A DNA stretch of 64,000 nt from Cylindrodendrum hubeiense (taxonomy: Eukaryota; Ascomycota; Sordariomycetes; Hypocreales; Nectriaceae). A program made the translations under genes and the position numbers. Position 1 is the first letter of the stretch, and each line of letters starts with the position of its first letter. The stretch lies in the NCBI GenBank assembly GCA_014621425.1, contig JAANBB010000163.1, positions 1 through 64,000 of the forward strand, in the 5' to 3' direction. Shown one piece after another: positions 34,138-44,300 of the stretch. The notes under the pieces are model-generated. The model worked only from the letters and a program-made list of their open reading frames with translations, ran no database searches and had not been told where the DNA came from.

Positions 34138-37100
34138 CTACGCGGTCCCGTTTTGTTGTGACACCTTGCGGAGATTTTGCATCAGCCTTTCAACAAACTC
34201 CATAGATTCGCACCCAGGGACATCTGGAAAATCTTGTGGCTCGATCAGTGCGCCGGCCGAATTTGGTTCAGCTGACGGCTGGTTGCTTGCCTCGGAGGGG
34301 GTCCCGGCAAGCTGCCCGGTTTTGTTGTCTGTCGCCTTGCCTTGTTCAGAATTCGATACGGCTGGTGTTTGAGCTGAAGCCTGTGTCACAGATCCAGATT
34401 GTGACATCATGCCTGGCAGTTGTGGGACGGGAATAGGTGTTGTCGAGACCTTGATTGTATCTCCAGGGATTGATTGGGTTGGAGATGATTTGGTCGTATT
34501 TGGCGTCGAAGTCATGGCGGCCAGAAAGTTAGCCGGCAAGGGCACGGGTGATTCTTTGGCAGGAATCTAATTTGGTTGATTAGTCTGTCTGTAGCACGGC
34601 TGAGGAGACGTGAGAGCTCCAACCTTGTAAGACTTTTGAGCCAGCACTGCAGCCGGCTTTGGTTTGCTGGGCTGCGGTGCTGGTTGCATCGCTTGTTGTA
34701 CCATTTGTTGCGAGGCCTGTGCCGGTACAAGATACTGCGCTTTTATCGAAGCCCGGGCGTGGTGATAGGACGCCGCAGGTATCGGTGGTTGTGGCGAAGA
34801 CGATCCGGTTTGCGGGATGTGTGTAAAGGGATTTGGTCTGTACGGGGATGCGTGGGAGGGAGCTGGTTGTTGGAAATGGCCTACAGGCATGGGGGCACGA
34901 TTAAGACCGTTTGTCGTGTAAGGGCTCCCGCTGTAGCTTGGTTGACGGTGTGTCCCTGTGGCTAGGCTGGCTCCTCGCAGCAGCTCGCTCTGATTGTTCA
35001 TGAGATGCGCTCTCAGATTGCCCTCATACCCGTTGGTGAAGCCGCCCCAAGGAGAGTATGGGGTTCGGTATTTAGTTGAGTCCCTGGGAACGTATTAGCA
35101 CTAGCTTAGCCTCTTGTGCATGGGACAACCTACCTGTTGTGGTTCACTTGAAAGAACTGATATTTTTGGTAGATCGACGAGTGAACCTGCCATGCGGCTT
35201 TGACTTGTGGCCTAGGTTGTGCCGCTGCAGGTTGCTGCCGCACCACAGGAGAATGAATGTGCTGGGCGTGCTGCGGCGTAACTGGTGCGGGTGCAGCAAC
35301 ACGTGGTGGCCACTGTTGCTGTGGAGGCTGTGCTGCCGTGTGAGAAGCAGGAGGCAAAGTCGAGACATTAGTTCGAGGCATGTAGGCTTGTGGAGTCTTG
35401 ACTTCAAATCTCTGTGCCGAATACACGCCTGGGTTAGGGTGTCCCGGGTTCTGCCCGTACGGCTGCTGGGGATACGCAGGACGCGAGAGTTGGGCGGTCG
35501 AGGCGCCTGTTGGCATGAACTGTTGTGCCGCAAACACACCCATGCCACTGACGTTGGCCGTCACAGGCTTTCTTGGCTTGTACACGTACGGCTTCATGGG
35601 GCGAGCCGAAGCTGAGGCTGTGGGTATCATGTCCACAGCACCCACAGTACCCACAGCACCCACGGCACCTACAGCAGAGTACGGGCTTCCGTATGAGCCC
35701 ACGGGCGCGTACGCCGGTCGTTGCTGAACGTATGTTGCTGAGACAGGCTTCGGCGGCTTTGGTGGCTTCGGAATCGTGTCCAGGAAGTTGCCCTTTGGGT
35801 TGTGGCGCGGTTGGGATGCATCTTCGGTATACTGTGCTCTGGCCTCCGTTGACGTCTTCCCGAGGTAATGCCAGATCTGATCTTGCTTGGAGAAGTCAAT
35901 CTTGGCTTGGTCCTTGTTGCTTACATCCTGGAGGTTGAATTCCGACCAGGTGTAACCTTCCGCGAAGGGGTCGTCCTTTCGCGGCTTGTCATCATGCTGC
36001 CGCGTAGCCTTCAGTTTATCCTTGGCCTTGCGTGAGGTCGGCATTGGGATGGCGTTTGCGGAGGCCTTGGGGAGGTGATAATCAGTAGGATGGGGTAGCA
36101 GGAGCCACCTCCACTCGACTTCTAAACGATCACTGTTTGAAGTTAGCCTTAGTTGCAAAGGTTTGGTGACTGTTACGTACCCGTTTGGTAGGATGTCCAA
36201 GAGCAGCGTTTGCTCGTCAACGCGATTCTCCACCACGCAGCCGGCAAAGATTTCGCCCTTGAGGTACTGCAGTTGGCAGGTTTCGCCTATCTTTAGAGCG
36301 GCGGCAGCTGCCTGGATTCGTGGGTCCGCCTCCAGTGCATCCCCATCGAGCTTCTTGTCTCGTTTTGTCCGGTGGAAACGACAACTGAACTCAAACGCCT
36401 GTTCCTTGTACTCTTTGCCATCTTCTCCAAACACTGGGACTTCTTGATCTTCGACAAATACACCCGCTGCGGCTGCGCATGTCGCATGATACGCCCTCGC
36501 ACATTTCTTCTGCGAGCACTGGAAACAAGCTCCACGCTTTGAGCGACAGTGAAGGCACTTGAGATCGAGGCGGTCCTTGTGAATGTGTGCCACATTTGAA
36601 ACCACCTCCTTGTCATCAACCGTATCAATGTACGTCTCGGGGAGATACAATGCGCATAGCCGGTGAGCTTTTCGTCCGTCATCTGTGGGCAGAAACTCTG
36701 CTGACGGATAATCATTGGGACACAAGCAGCAAGGTGGCTCGGCCTTGGTTCTGATGCGAAGTTTGATCTTCTTGACTTTGACCTTGCCGCCCTTCTCGCC
36801 GAGGCCACGTTTCCGCTTCCGACTGTCGTCCTTGAACTTGACGCCGTGGCTGGCGGGCGGTGTCGGCAGTCCGGACTGTTCTTCATCTTGAGACTCTTCC
36901 TCTTCAGTCTCTTCGTACTCCGTCTCTTCACCCCGCAGCTTTCGCTCAATCTCATAGACATTGACCCACACGCTATCCTGTGCCTGTGCACATTCGCATT
37001 TCTTAGCGATCTTGCCCATATCAAGCCACGAATCAAGTGCGAAATTGACAGCCTCGGCACAGTTGTATCCCAGGTTGTAACCGGAGTGGTAACCATAGGG

Positions 37101-38718
37101 ATATGTGACGACGAATTCTCCTGGATACGACACACATTTGTTGACCTTAATCCCGTAGTGCTGGAGTAGATGTTGAGGCGAAATTAGAAAGGCCTTGTGC
37201 CGGAGGAATTGATCACAGGCTTTGGCGTCTTGAGGCCAGATGCTCTTCATAGCTGCTTCGAAACGGCGGGCGTCGGCTTGGGAGATGCTGTACCACTGTT
37301 TCGGGGCACCGAAGTGCAGATAGTTTATGCTGTAGAGGTCAACATCTTCGAGATGCCAGGCAAAGGTCGCTTTCCACATTCCCAGGTATAAGTATGCTGT
37401 GTTGACACCGGGCACCTTGGTGCCAAGTACATCCAACAGATTAGGCAACTTGTTCAAGTTCCACATATCCGTCGATTCGCCAAAGAGACTTCCCATCAAG
37501 TCAGCACCGTAGAGTGGAGGTGCATAGGTCAATGTCTTCCAGTACGCCCGCTCAAGCTCCTCGCAGCGCTCGGGCGTGTATTCTGAGATATCCATGCGGT
37601 AATCCCAATCCTTGAACGCAGCCTCGTCGATCATGGCAGATCCTTCGCGGCGACTATACTTGCGACGTGCTGAGATGGATTGGGTCTTGGGCTTTGCTTG
37701 TCGCGAGATGCCCATTCGGCCAACTGTAGGCGCACAATCTGTGTCGTCGACGACCTCGCCCGGGTCCTTCTCGATGGACTTGACAGGTTTTTCGGTCTCT
37801 TCTGGTTCGTGTTTGGGCGAAACTGGCGTCATTGGTCGGTCCTCTCCCCCTTCTCCTTCCGTCTCTTCCTGGATGAGCTTTCCTTTGGCTCCCTGCTTGG
37901 CCCTAGTCGGGCGACCTCGTGTTCGCTTCTTTGGGGTCCCTTGGTTTACAGGTTTGACGGCGGCGGCTCGAGATCGAGTAGGTCTCACCTTGTCGGCATT
38001 GGCTCTTCGTTCGCCACGACGGGCCGGAGGCTGATGTTCGCTCTGCTCGCATAGTTGACGCCATTGGGGAACGTTGTAAGATCGACCATGAAGAATGTTG
38101 ACTTGTCGATAAGTACCGCTGGAGCCCATGATATCTTGTTTGATCGGTTCTCGGACTTTGACCTGCTTCACGAGTTCGTCGAGTTCTGGTAGCGTTTCCT
38201 TCCACTCTTGGGGAGGGATGATCTTGATGATGCCAGACTTCATTCCATAGCTATCGACTGCTTCCATCTGTAATTCCACAGATTAGCACAAGAGATTGGT
38301 TAGCGTGCGGGCGGTCGGGCCAACGTACGAAGCGCTTAAAGTCCTTGAACTGGTCCATGGTCGGCTTGAAGACGGGGACTGTGCCAGACCAATGGTCTGG
38401 TAGCACTTCGCCGATATCATCTTGGCCGTCGTCGCTGGCAGGCGGCGGCATGGGCGCATCGCTCAAGATGGGTTCTTCGTCGAGCTCGCTCAGTTCGGAA
38501 TCGGAGGCGTCCGACTTGATTGTGTTGTTGCTGTCGGGCGGCGAGTGCAAGAAGCTGGTCTGCGCCTGGGCCTGGGCCTGCTTCTGCACCTGGGCTTGAG
38601 CCTCGGCCTGGAGCTGATTTGCGCTGTCGATCTCGTCGCGGGCGAGCGCTGCGATGGAGTCGTCGGCGGGAGGCGCTGGAGCGACCGCAGGACCGGCGGC
38701 GTCGGTCGACGTCGACAT
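34138..38718 (-). CDS. KDM4-type JmjN/JmjC/ePHD histone demethylase
   Basis: Five exons give 1454 residues: 38718-38329, 38267-36181, 36132-35134, 35083-34624 and 34566-34138. JmjN (VPVFKPTMDQFKDFKRFMEA, then KSGIIKIIPPQEW) lies at about residues 113-155. JmjC has FAWHLEDVDLYSINYLHFG, giving the iron ligands His and Glu near residue 433, and the third histidine in YPYGYHSGYNLGYN near 522. A Cys-x-Cys follows (KKCECA), as in the KDM4 zinc site. An extended PHD at about 639-762 starts PPCCLCPNDYPSAEFLPTDD. A basic linker with SNP-like motif RTRGRPTRAKQ and a long Pro/Gln-rich tail flank the domains. The family removes methyl groups from H3K9 and H3K36 using 2-oxoglutarate. The active site looks intact. 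The intron at 36180-36133 is exactly 48 nt and frame-neutral; splicing restores ILPNGDRLEVEWRW, which reads better than the unspliced form. Confidence 0.93.
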
Positions 38719-40215
38719 GGTGGGCGATCACGTCGCTGTTTGCGACAGGGCCATTGAGGGAAGAATTGTCGACTGGGAGACGCTGAAGGCCGCAGCGGGC
38801 GATGGCGAATTGGCGCTCGTATGCGGAGAGAAGGGAGAGCGCTCGGGGCGGCGTTGCGTTGAGGAACCTTGGACGAAGCGACTTGGAAGGGCGTGGTGTA
38901 GTTGAAGTACAAGTGTTGGGTGTGTCGCCGGCCAGAATAACGGAGGGCCAGGTGATGCGGAGAAATTGTTAGGGAATGACTTCAGTGGCAGGTTCTGACG
39001 GCGGTACCCGTTGTGCGCGCTGCCTGCAGAAAGGTACTTGTCGGGTCCACTAAGATTACAGTGGCTGACGGGGACCTGCGAACCCGGAAGAAACAGGGCT
39101 ACAGGGCCACCCTAGTGCGTCGCTACAAACGGCCAAACGAGCGATCCAGTGGTACGATTTTCGGGGGGTTCCACTGATACGCAAGCACGGTGTACCAGCG
39201 GAGTGTGGGCGGAGTATTATTGCATTGAGAGACGCAGGCAGGGAGAGGGAGACTGGGCATGTTCAATGCAATATCCAATGCCGGTCAAGACCAAGTATCG
39301 CTAGGCCTGGCGTCCGAGGCGGTATATTCTGTCGGCTTGATACCTACGAGGCTGCGACTGCTGGCTCTTATGCGGCACCGGCGCAAGGGGCAGAGTACCA
39401 CGGCAGCTTGTGCGCGTTACCTTTGTCCGAGGTACAGCAATTACAGAGGGAAATCGATAAAGCCAGTGCCAAGTCAGATCGGGGAATTTTCTCGCTTGTT
39501 GTTGTCTTCTCTTGCCTGAGGCAGAACTGGCCCTCACTCCCAAGACCCCGGACTCTCCATCGTCCACACCCTGCCCCTGGCTTAATGATGCATGTTGATC
39601 AGATTGATAAGATTTCGACGTCGCCAGCCAAGCCGGGGTTCCTCGGCGATCATCCACTGCCGGGCAAACCCCGGTCGCCCCAGTCGCGGCATATTCCCTT
39701 CATTACCTGCTACACTGCCATATCCTACAAGACTCTCAATTCCATCGACTGCACTGCTGTATTCCTAGTCATTTGAATCCTGTGTCCCAGTTTGGCCCCT
39801 TTTCAGACTCGTCAGATCTCCCTGTCAGATCTCCCTGTCAGCCAGGTAGCCTGAGCCAGCGAGCCATCTCCATCAGCCAGGTGGCCTAGCCCAGTGATTA
39901 TCTCTGTTTTCGGCTCTCCTTCGCTTATCTATCCCTTCAACTCCTCTAAGCTTTACCTGGCGTTTAATTACGCTTCGCACAATCTCCGTCCGATTCAGCA
40001 ACCTCGCCCCTACGCATCCCCGAACGTATCGTCCATTTGCGACACTTCTCTCTCCTTTGGCGCTCACGGACAAGTCGCACCTTTTCCCAGTAATATCTGT
40101 CTTTTCATACACTATATGCAAAGCCGGGTATCCGGGGCCGACCCTTGCAAACCTTCACCACTGTGCCTTTTGAATCTCCTGCTGTATTTGTTTGCTGACC
40201 ATTGGCCACATCGCT
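38719..40215. other. Intergenic region between KDM4-like gene and the Cys-rich gene
   Basis: About 1.5 kb. The left part should be the KDM4 promoter. From about 39.5 kb onward it contains diverged repeat sequence: a block at about 39600-39810 related to 41620-41770, a duplicated GTCAGATCTCCCT at 39810-39838, and a decayed copy of the Cys-rich module at 39911-40205. No intact gene is seen. Confidence 0.5.
39911..40205 (-). pseudogene. Decayed tandem copy of the Cys-rich module
   Basis: This stretch aligns with 40295-40605 inside the adjacent gene. A clear anchor is GCATCCCCGAACGTATCGTC followed by CATTTG and TTTGGCGCTCAC, against GCATCCCTGAACACATCGTC with the same continuation; TGCAAAG(C/T)(C/T)GGGTA is also shared. 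On the minus strand the frame still reads NGRYVRGCVGARLLNR against NGRCVQGCRAAAMPNR in the gene, but most metal-binding cysteines are lost. It is best read as a duplicated and degenerate 3' half of the gene. Whether any of it is transcribed is unknown. Confidence 0.6.
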
Positions 40216-41055
40216 CTAGTCGGAGACCGATTCCAGCTTTGAGCTTCTCAAACACTCTTTGCAGGAGGCCCTCAGGCATCCACAAGCGCGCATTCCGGCT
40301 CTCTCCCGATTATTGGCGTTATATTTACGCGATCCCTCTTTTCGTCTTTGCACGCATAATTCGCAATATTTCCGGTTCGGCATCGCTGCCGCTCGGCATC
40401 CCTGAACACATCGTCCATTTGTGATTCTATGCTGTTTTCTTTGGCGCTCACTGGCTGCGCATTCGCCGCACCTTTTTCTTGGACGTGCCTGTTTCTTCTT
40501 ACACATTTTGCAAAGTTGGGTACGTAGCGTTGACTCCTGGAAACCCCCAGGGTCTTCAGATCCGTGGGAATTATCTGCTGCATTTGGTTTAGCCTGCTCA
40601 CCCTCTCCCACAGGCAAGGGGTCTAGCCCTTTAGAATCTCCATCTGCATGTGGCTGCTGAAAGTCCAAGTCCATTATATTCGACAAGCGCATGACTGTGG
40701 CCTGTCTTCTCTCTGCTTGTAAGAGCTCTGGCCCATTAACACACTTGACCGTATTTGGCTGCAGAAGGCCTAGTTCTGTTGCATTCGGCAAGATTATTCT
40801 CGTGGCCTGTCTTCTTTCATCCATAGGCGAGAGGTCTGGTCCTTTATGCGGTCCTCTGTCGAGGTTCTCCAATGAGGAAACGTTCATGACAACTTCGTCC
40901 GTCTGTCCATCGCTCTTGACGATGTTGAAGCGCTGAAGGCCTAAATCAGTTGCACTCAAAAAGACTGCCCCTATAGCCTGTCGGCACTTTTGTGTGTTCA
41001 GGGGCTCTGGCTCCATGAGAAAGAGGGGAACTGGCCCTCGGGGGAGTTCTGACAT
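40216..41055 (-). CDS. Orphan protein: N-terminal repeats plus Cys-rich zinc-ribbon-like C-terminus
   Basis: A single exon encodes 279 residues that I cannot assign. The N-terminal 150 residues consist of at least three decaying copies of a module of about 34 residues: EPLNTQKCRQAIGAVFLSAT, LSPMDERRQATRIILPNATE and ELLQAERRQATVMRLSNIMD, each followed by a [DE]LxxxQ segment; a fourth, weaker copy follows (GLDPLPVGEGEQAKPNAADN). The C-terminal 90 residues are basic and carry paired cysteines: CKMC with CGEC 10 residues later, CVQGC with CELC, and finally CGCLRASCKEC. These look like zinc ribbons of a nucleic-acid-binding kind seen in fungal orphan proteins. No signal peptide or membrane segment is visible. 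The flanks hold diverged copies of the same sequence, so this may be a young, repeat-built gene. Expression is unproven. Confidence 0.55.
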   Translation of the reverse strand: MSELPRGPVPLFLMEPEPLNTQKCRQAIGAVFLSATDLGLQRFNIVKSDGQTDEVVMNVSSLENLDRGPHKGPDLSPMDERRQATRIILPNATELGLLQPNTVKCVNGPELLQAERRQATVMRLSNIMDLDFQQPHADGDSKGLDPLPVGEGEQAKPNAADNSHGSEDPGGFQESTLRTQLCKMCKKKQARPRKRCGECAASERQRKQHRITNGRCVQGCRAAAMPNRKYCELCVQRRKEGSRKYNANNRERAGMRACGCLRASCKECLRSSKLESVSD

Positions 41056-42223
41056 CTTGCTGATTTTATATCGGTTATATTTAGATGTCTAGTGTTCTAA
41101 TCCGTATTCGATCGGGTATGTGCAGTTGCTGGTTTTGCGACTTGGTTTCCGGAATGGCTTGCCATCTTGTCGAACATCTCGATATATATACACTTACAGG
41201 ACATGACTGGTATTTGTTCACTAACAGCCAGGGAAACAAACTCGCTTTGTTCACGCAATATTTGAATGTGACAGTCCGGTCATAGGACTGCCCATTGTTT
41301 CGCTGTCTTCTTTGTCACCTTGTGCCACCTCCTTGCTTGGTCTTTATTTTTATTTCCTTGGCCTTGTTCAAGACAATCCGCACAAAGCCCTCTGAGATAT
41401 CAAAATAATACAGTACTGTGGTACGAGATAATATATTCGCACACTTGATATCACACCCTACAACCTGTTTACGATTCGGTCAAACGTGCCAAATACTCGC
41501 CTCAATTAAAGGAAGGCAAGTATGCTACTAACCATGTCATCGTTATTTGGGCTTATTCATTATGCTATACACTGCCACAGTTCAAAAGATAATAACAAGC
41601 TCAACACTCGCACATCCATAATATTTCGACCTCTCACTCAAGTATAGCGCATCGGAAATCATCCACTACCAGGCAACGACCAATATCGACGCATCAATAA
41701 TCCATCTACTATACTAATACACTGCAGATCATTCGCACTATGTATCCCACATTTGACCCCATCTCTCAGTCACACCATCTACTGGTGTTTATCTCCTCCC
41801 ATCTCATTGCCAGTCAAGGTTTCTAAAGCGTACTGCTAGCTTCGAGCTGAGGCTTCTTCCTATCGTCTGCGATGTCTAGTCTGTCAAAGGAGCCCATTGT
41901 TTCACTTCTTCTTTCTCACGTTCACATCGCCTGTCTACGACTATGTTATACGTACGAACAATCATAGTTACGTCCATAGTCACAATCAAAATGAAGACAA
42001 GTGAGTGAGCAATCAGTCACCTACAAGTTGTCCGTGGCCATAACTAGATTTCCTCATCGCACACATGCACCCACACACTGCAAAAAGGGAATCCTGTTCC
42101 AACACTCGTACACCTCATCCCCTACCACCAAGAGTTGCTGAAGGGCAAAAGGAAAGGTTCCAGGGGGAGTTTGGGGTAATGGGAGTTCGCCCATTACCCC
42201 ACGGGACATGAAACATCCAAAAA
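41056..42223. other. AT-richer repeat-bearing region upstream of the orphan gene
   Basis: About 1.2 kb is clearly more AT-rich by eye than the coding regions. It contains a block at about 41620-41770 that aligns with 39600-39810, differing mostly by C-to-T and G-to-A changes. A second related pair is GCCCATTGTTTC with CTTCTTT and TCAC at 41288 and 41899. I see no open gene in it. Confidence 0.45.
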
Positions 42224-42224
42224 A
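42219..42224 (-). terminator. RNA polymerase III terminator of tRNA-Gln
   Basis: Six consecutive T residues on the minus strand begin at the 3' end of the tRNA gene (the first may serve as the discriminator base). This is the standard pol III stop signal. Confidence 0.8.
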
Positions 42225-42295
42225 GGTCATGGAGGGAGTCGAACCCTCGCTGGCGGAATCAGAATCCGCAGTCATAGCCGTTAGACCACACGACC
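42224..42295 (-). tRNA. tRNA-Gln (anticodon CTG)
   Basis: The minus strand folds into a full cloverleaf. The acceptor stem is GGTCGTG with CATGACC (one G-T pair), the D arm is GTC-TAACGGCTAT-GAC, and the anticodon stem is GCGGA/TCCGC around the loop TTCTGAT, giving anticodon CTG for the CAG codon. The T arm is GAGGG-TTCGACT-CCCTC. No intron is present. The A box and B box (GGTTCGACTCC) are intact and a T6 terminator follows, so it is likely functional. Confidence 0.93.
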
Positions 42296-42409
42296 GTGGA
42301 AGTGGATGACTGTGAGCCGATTGCCCGACTTCGATGACTGCTGCTTGAATTTTAGCCGCTAATTACCATTGCTGGCTCAAATCAAAGCCCATCTCAGAGC
42401 CCACATCCT

Positions 42410-42444
42410 CGGAATCAGAATCCGCAGTCATAGCCGTTAGACCA
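42410..42444 (-). pseudogene. Duplicated fragment of tRNA-Gln (35 nt)
   Basis: A stretch of 35 nt is identical to 42254-42288, which is the D arm through the 3' side of the anticodon stem of the adjacent tRNA-Gln gene. The acceptor stem, T arm and B box are absent and flanking sequence differs, so it cannot fold into a tRNA. It lies 115 nt upstream of the intact gene in the same orientation. Confidence 0.85.
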
Positions 42445-43496
42445 TGGAACCTGATGAAGTGGTGGTCCACTTCCCATGATTGGTTGAGCCCGTTCTGGGA
42501 TGATGCTTGGGAATTTTATTGCGGGATATATTGATTGAAAAAGTTTCTGGCTCTAACCAGTGGGTTTGGACTGCTCCATAGTATGCGGATTGAGAATTAG
42601 AAAGGTTGAGCGCAATTAAATCCACATGAGATGTGTTGGTAGTCGGGTGACTTGTAGATGAGATGTGTTTGCTGGCTCTATGTTGTATGTGGTTGTCAAT
42701 GTGCTCACGTGTAGCGCCTACCCTAGAGGGAAACCGTTGGTGTCCGGTGCGGTCCCTCCGCAGTAGCTCTATGTCGGTCGCAGAGCTTGGTGCCACATGG
42801 AAGACGCCAGGTAGGTACCTAAGAAAGAGGGCTGGGGGGGGTGACGTCGGTTCTTCCAAGAGACGATGGACTACCTTGTCAAGCCGTGTGTCGAGTACGT
42901 GCTGTGTGTAAGTGACGTCGATGACAGCCAGACTTCATGACAAACCTTGACGAGAACAGCAACGGGGAACGCACAGCAGAGTCGCAAAATCCACAAGCTT
43001 GTGAGGGGAAATAGTGACGGCAAAGGTGCATGGCCAGCCGACGATTGAGATATGCCGCTCTCCCACCCTCTTCTGCACAAGTCATCAATATTGCATCATT
43101 GGAGGTGTGACCGACTCCGCACGTTGCCCCCACCCCCCCATGTCTAGAGGCTGTCAGCTTGCCGGCTGATGACCCAATCCACCTTGACCCAGTCCACCTC
43201 GACCTCCACCTCGACCAACCTCGACCAACACCTAAAACCAACCGCCTAATAAGCAGCCAAGCGGTTGCTGTCTGTGACTGGATGGCGGGAGTGCGTTATC
43301 TGCCTCGTGACAGTAATGTCTCGGCTTTCGGTTACAGATGCGGACGGCCAGATGCTGGGCTGAGAGAAGTTGCTGTCGGTTCCCAGCGCCGACTGTCCGA
43401 CTGTCCGACGGTGAGCTGACCCTGGCGTCTTATCGGATTGGGCTTGAACCTTGATGCCATGGCATGGCTATCGACCAACTCTCGTCCGGAATGAAC

Positions 43497-43529
43497 AAAG
43501 CATCCAAGCATCCAAGCATCCAAGCATCC
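43497..43529. repeat. CATCCAAG tandem repeat
   Basis: Three full copies and one partial copy of the 8-nt unit CATCCAAG occur without interruption. The region is non-coding. Confidence 0.85.
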
Positions 43530-43645
43530 TTCTCACCCCCAGTTGTGCTCACCGACGCTTGCGCTCTTTGCGGGAAGAAGCCACCCCTGCTGGCATGCCT
43601 GTTTCCTTTTGGTTGCCCAACCAGATAGCTGCCGCTCTGCTCTCG

Positions 43646-43683
43646 CGTCTCACAGCGTCTCTCACAGCGTCTCTCACAGCGTC
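43646..43683. repeat. CGTCTCTCACAG tandem repeat
   Basis: Three near-perfect copies of a 12-nt unit (CGTCTCTCACAG; the first lacks two bases) are followed by a partial copy. The region is non-coding. Confidence 0.85.
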
Positions 43684-44300
43684 GACCGCCCAGCCACTTC
43701 TCCACACACCGTCATCCTTTATCGCAGCCGGGCTGCAGAAGGCGTGCAACACTCGAGCAGCCGTTGATCCATGATTGGCCAGATCCCTCGTTGGCTCGCG
43801 CTGTTTTGCCTGTTCACGGCGTGGACGCCTCCGATGGGTGCCCACCACAGCTTTATCGTGCCATCAGGTTATCGCTTCGCTGCTTCGTTGCTTCCCCGCA
43901 TGCCCGGCTGGGTTACCTTCGCAGCTATTCCCAAGCCTATCAGCACGACAACGCAGGCGGCGGCACGCCATGGGTCTCGATGACTAGACACTGCGTACCC
44001 TTTATGCTGGGCCGCCTTGTACCTGAGACCTGCGAGGCGCTGGCCTTGGCTTGGCTGGCCCGGTCTAATCGGATGGGTGTGAACCAGAAAGCAGTAGCAA
44101 TTGCCTTCGCTGGATGACGATCACTGCGACTGTGGCTCGCACGCCGGAGTTAAACATCCAGCCGTCCCTCCCACAGACCTGTAAACTGTCTCTCCTCCCC
44201 CTCATTCTTCTCCCAGGTTCAATGGTTGCTGTGCCTGCCACTATCCCGAGTCACCTCCCCGAGTCACCCTCAACACGAAGCACAACCCCGAGTCTTCAGA

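Larger units (their letters stand above)
42445..44300. other. Gene-free region with short tandem repeats
   Basis: About 1.9 kb lies between the tRNA fragment and the phosphatase-like gene. It holds an AGGTAGGTACCTAAG motif near 42811, two short tandem repeats at 43.5 and 43.65 kb, and no recognisable gene. The right end should be the promoter of the rightward phosphatase-like gene. Confidence 0.5.

Noticed and set aside
43497..43683. Possible CRISPR-like array
   Set aside because: The units are 8 and 12 nt, contiguous without spacers and the genome is eukaryotic; these are simple tandem repeats.
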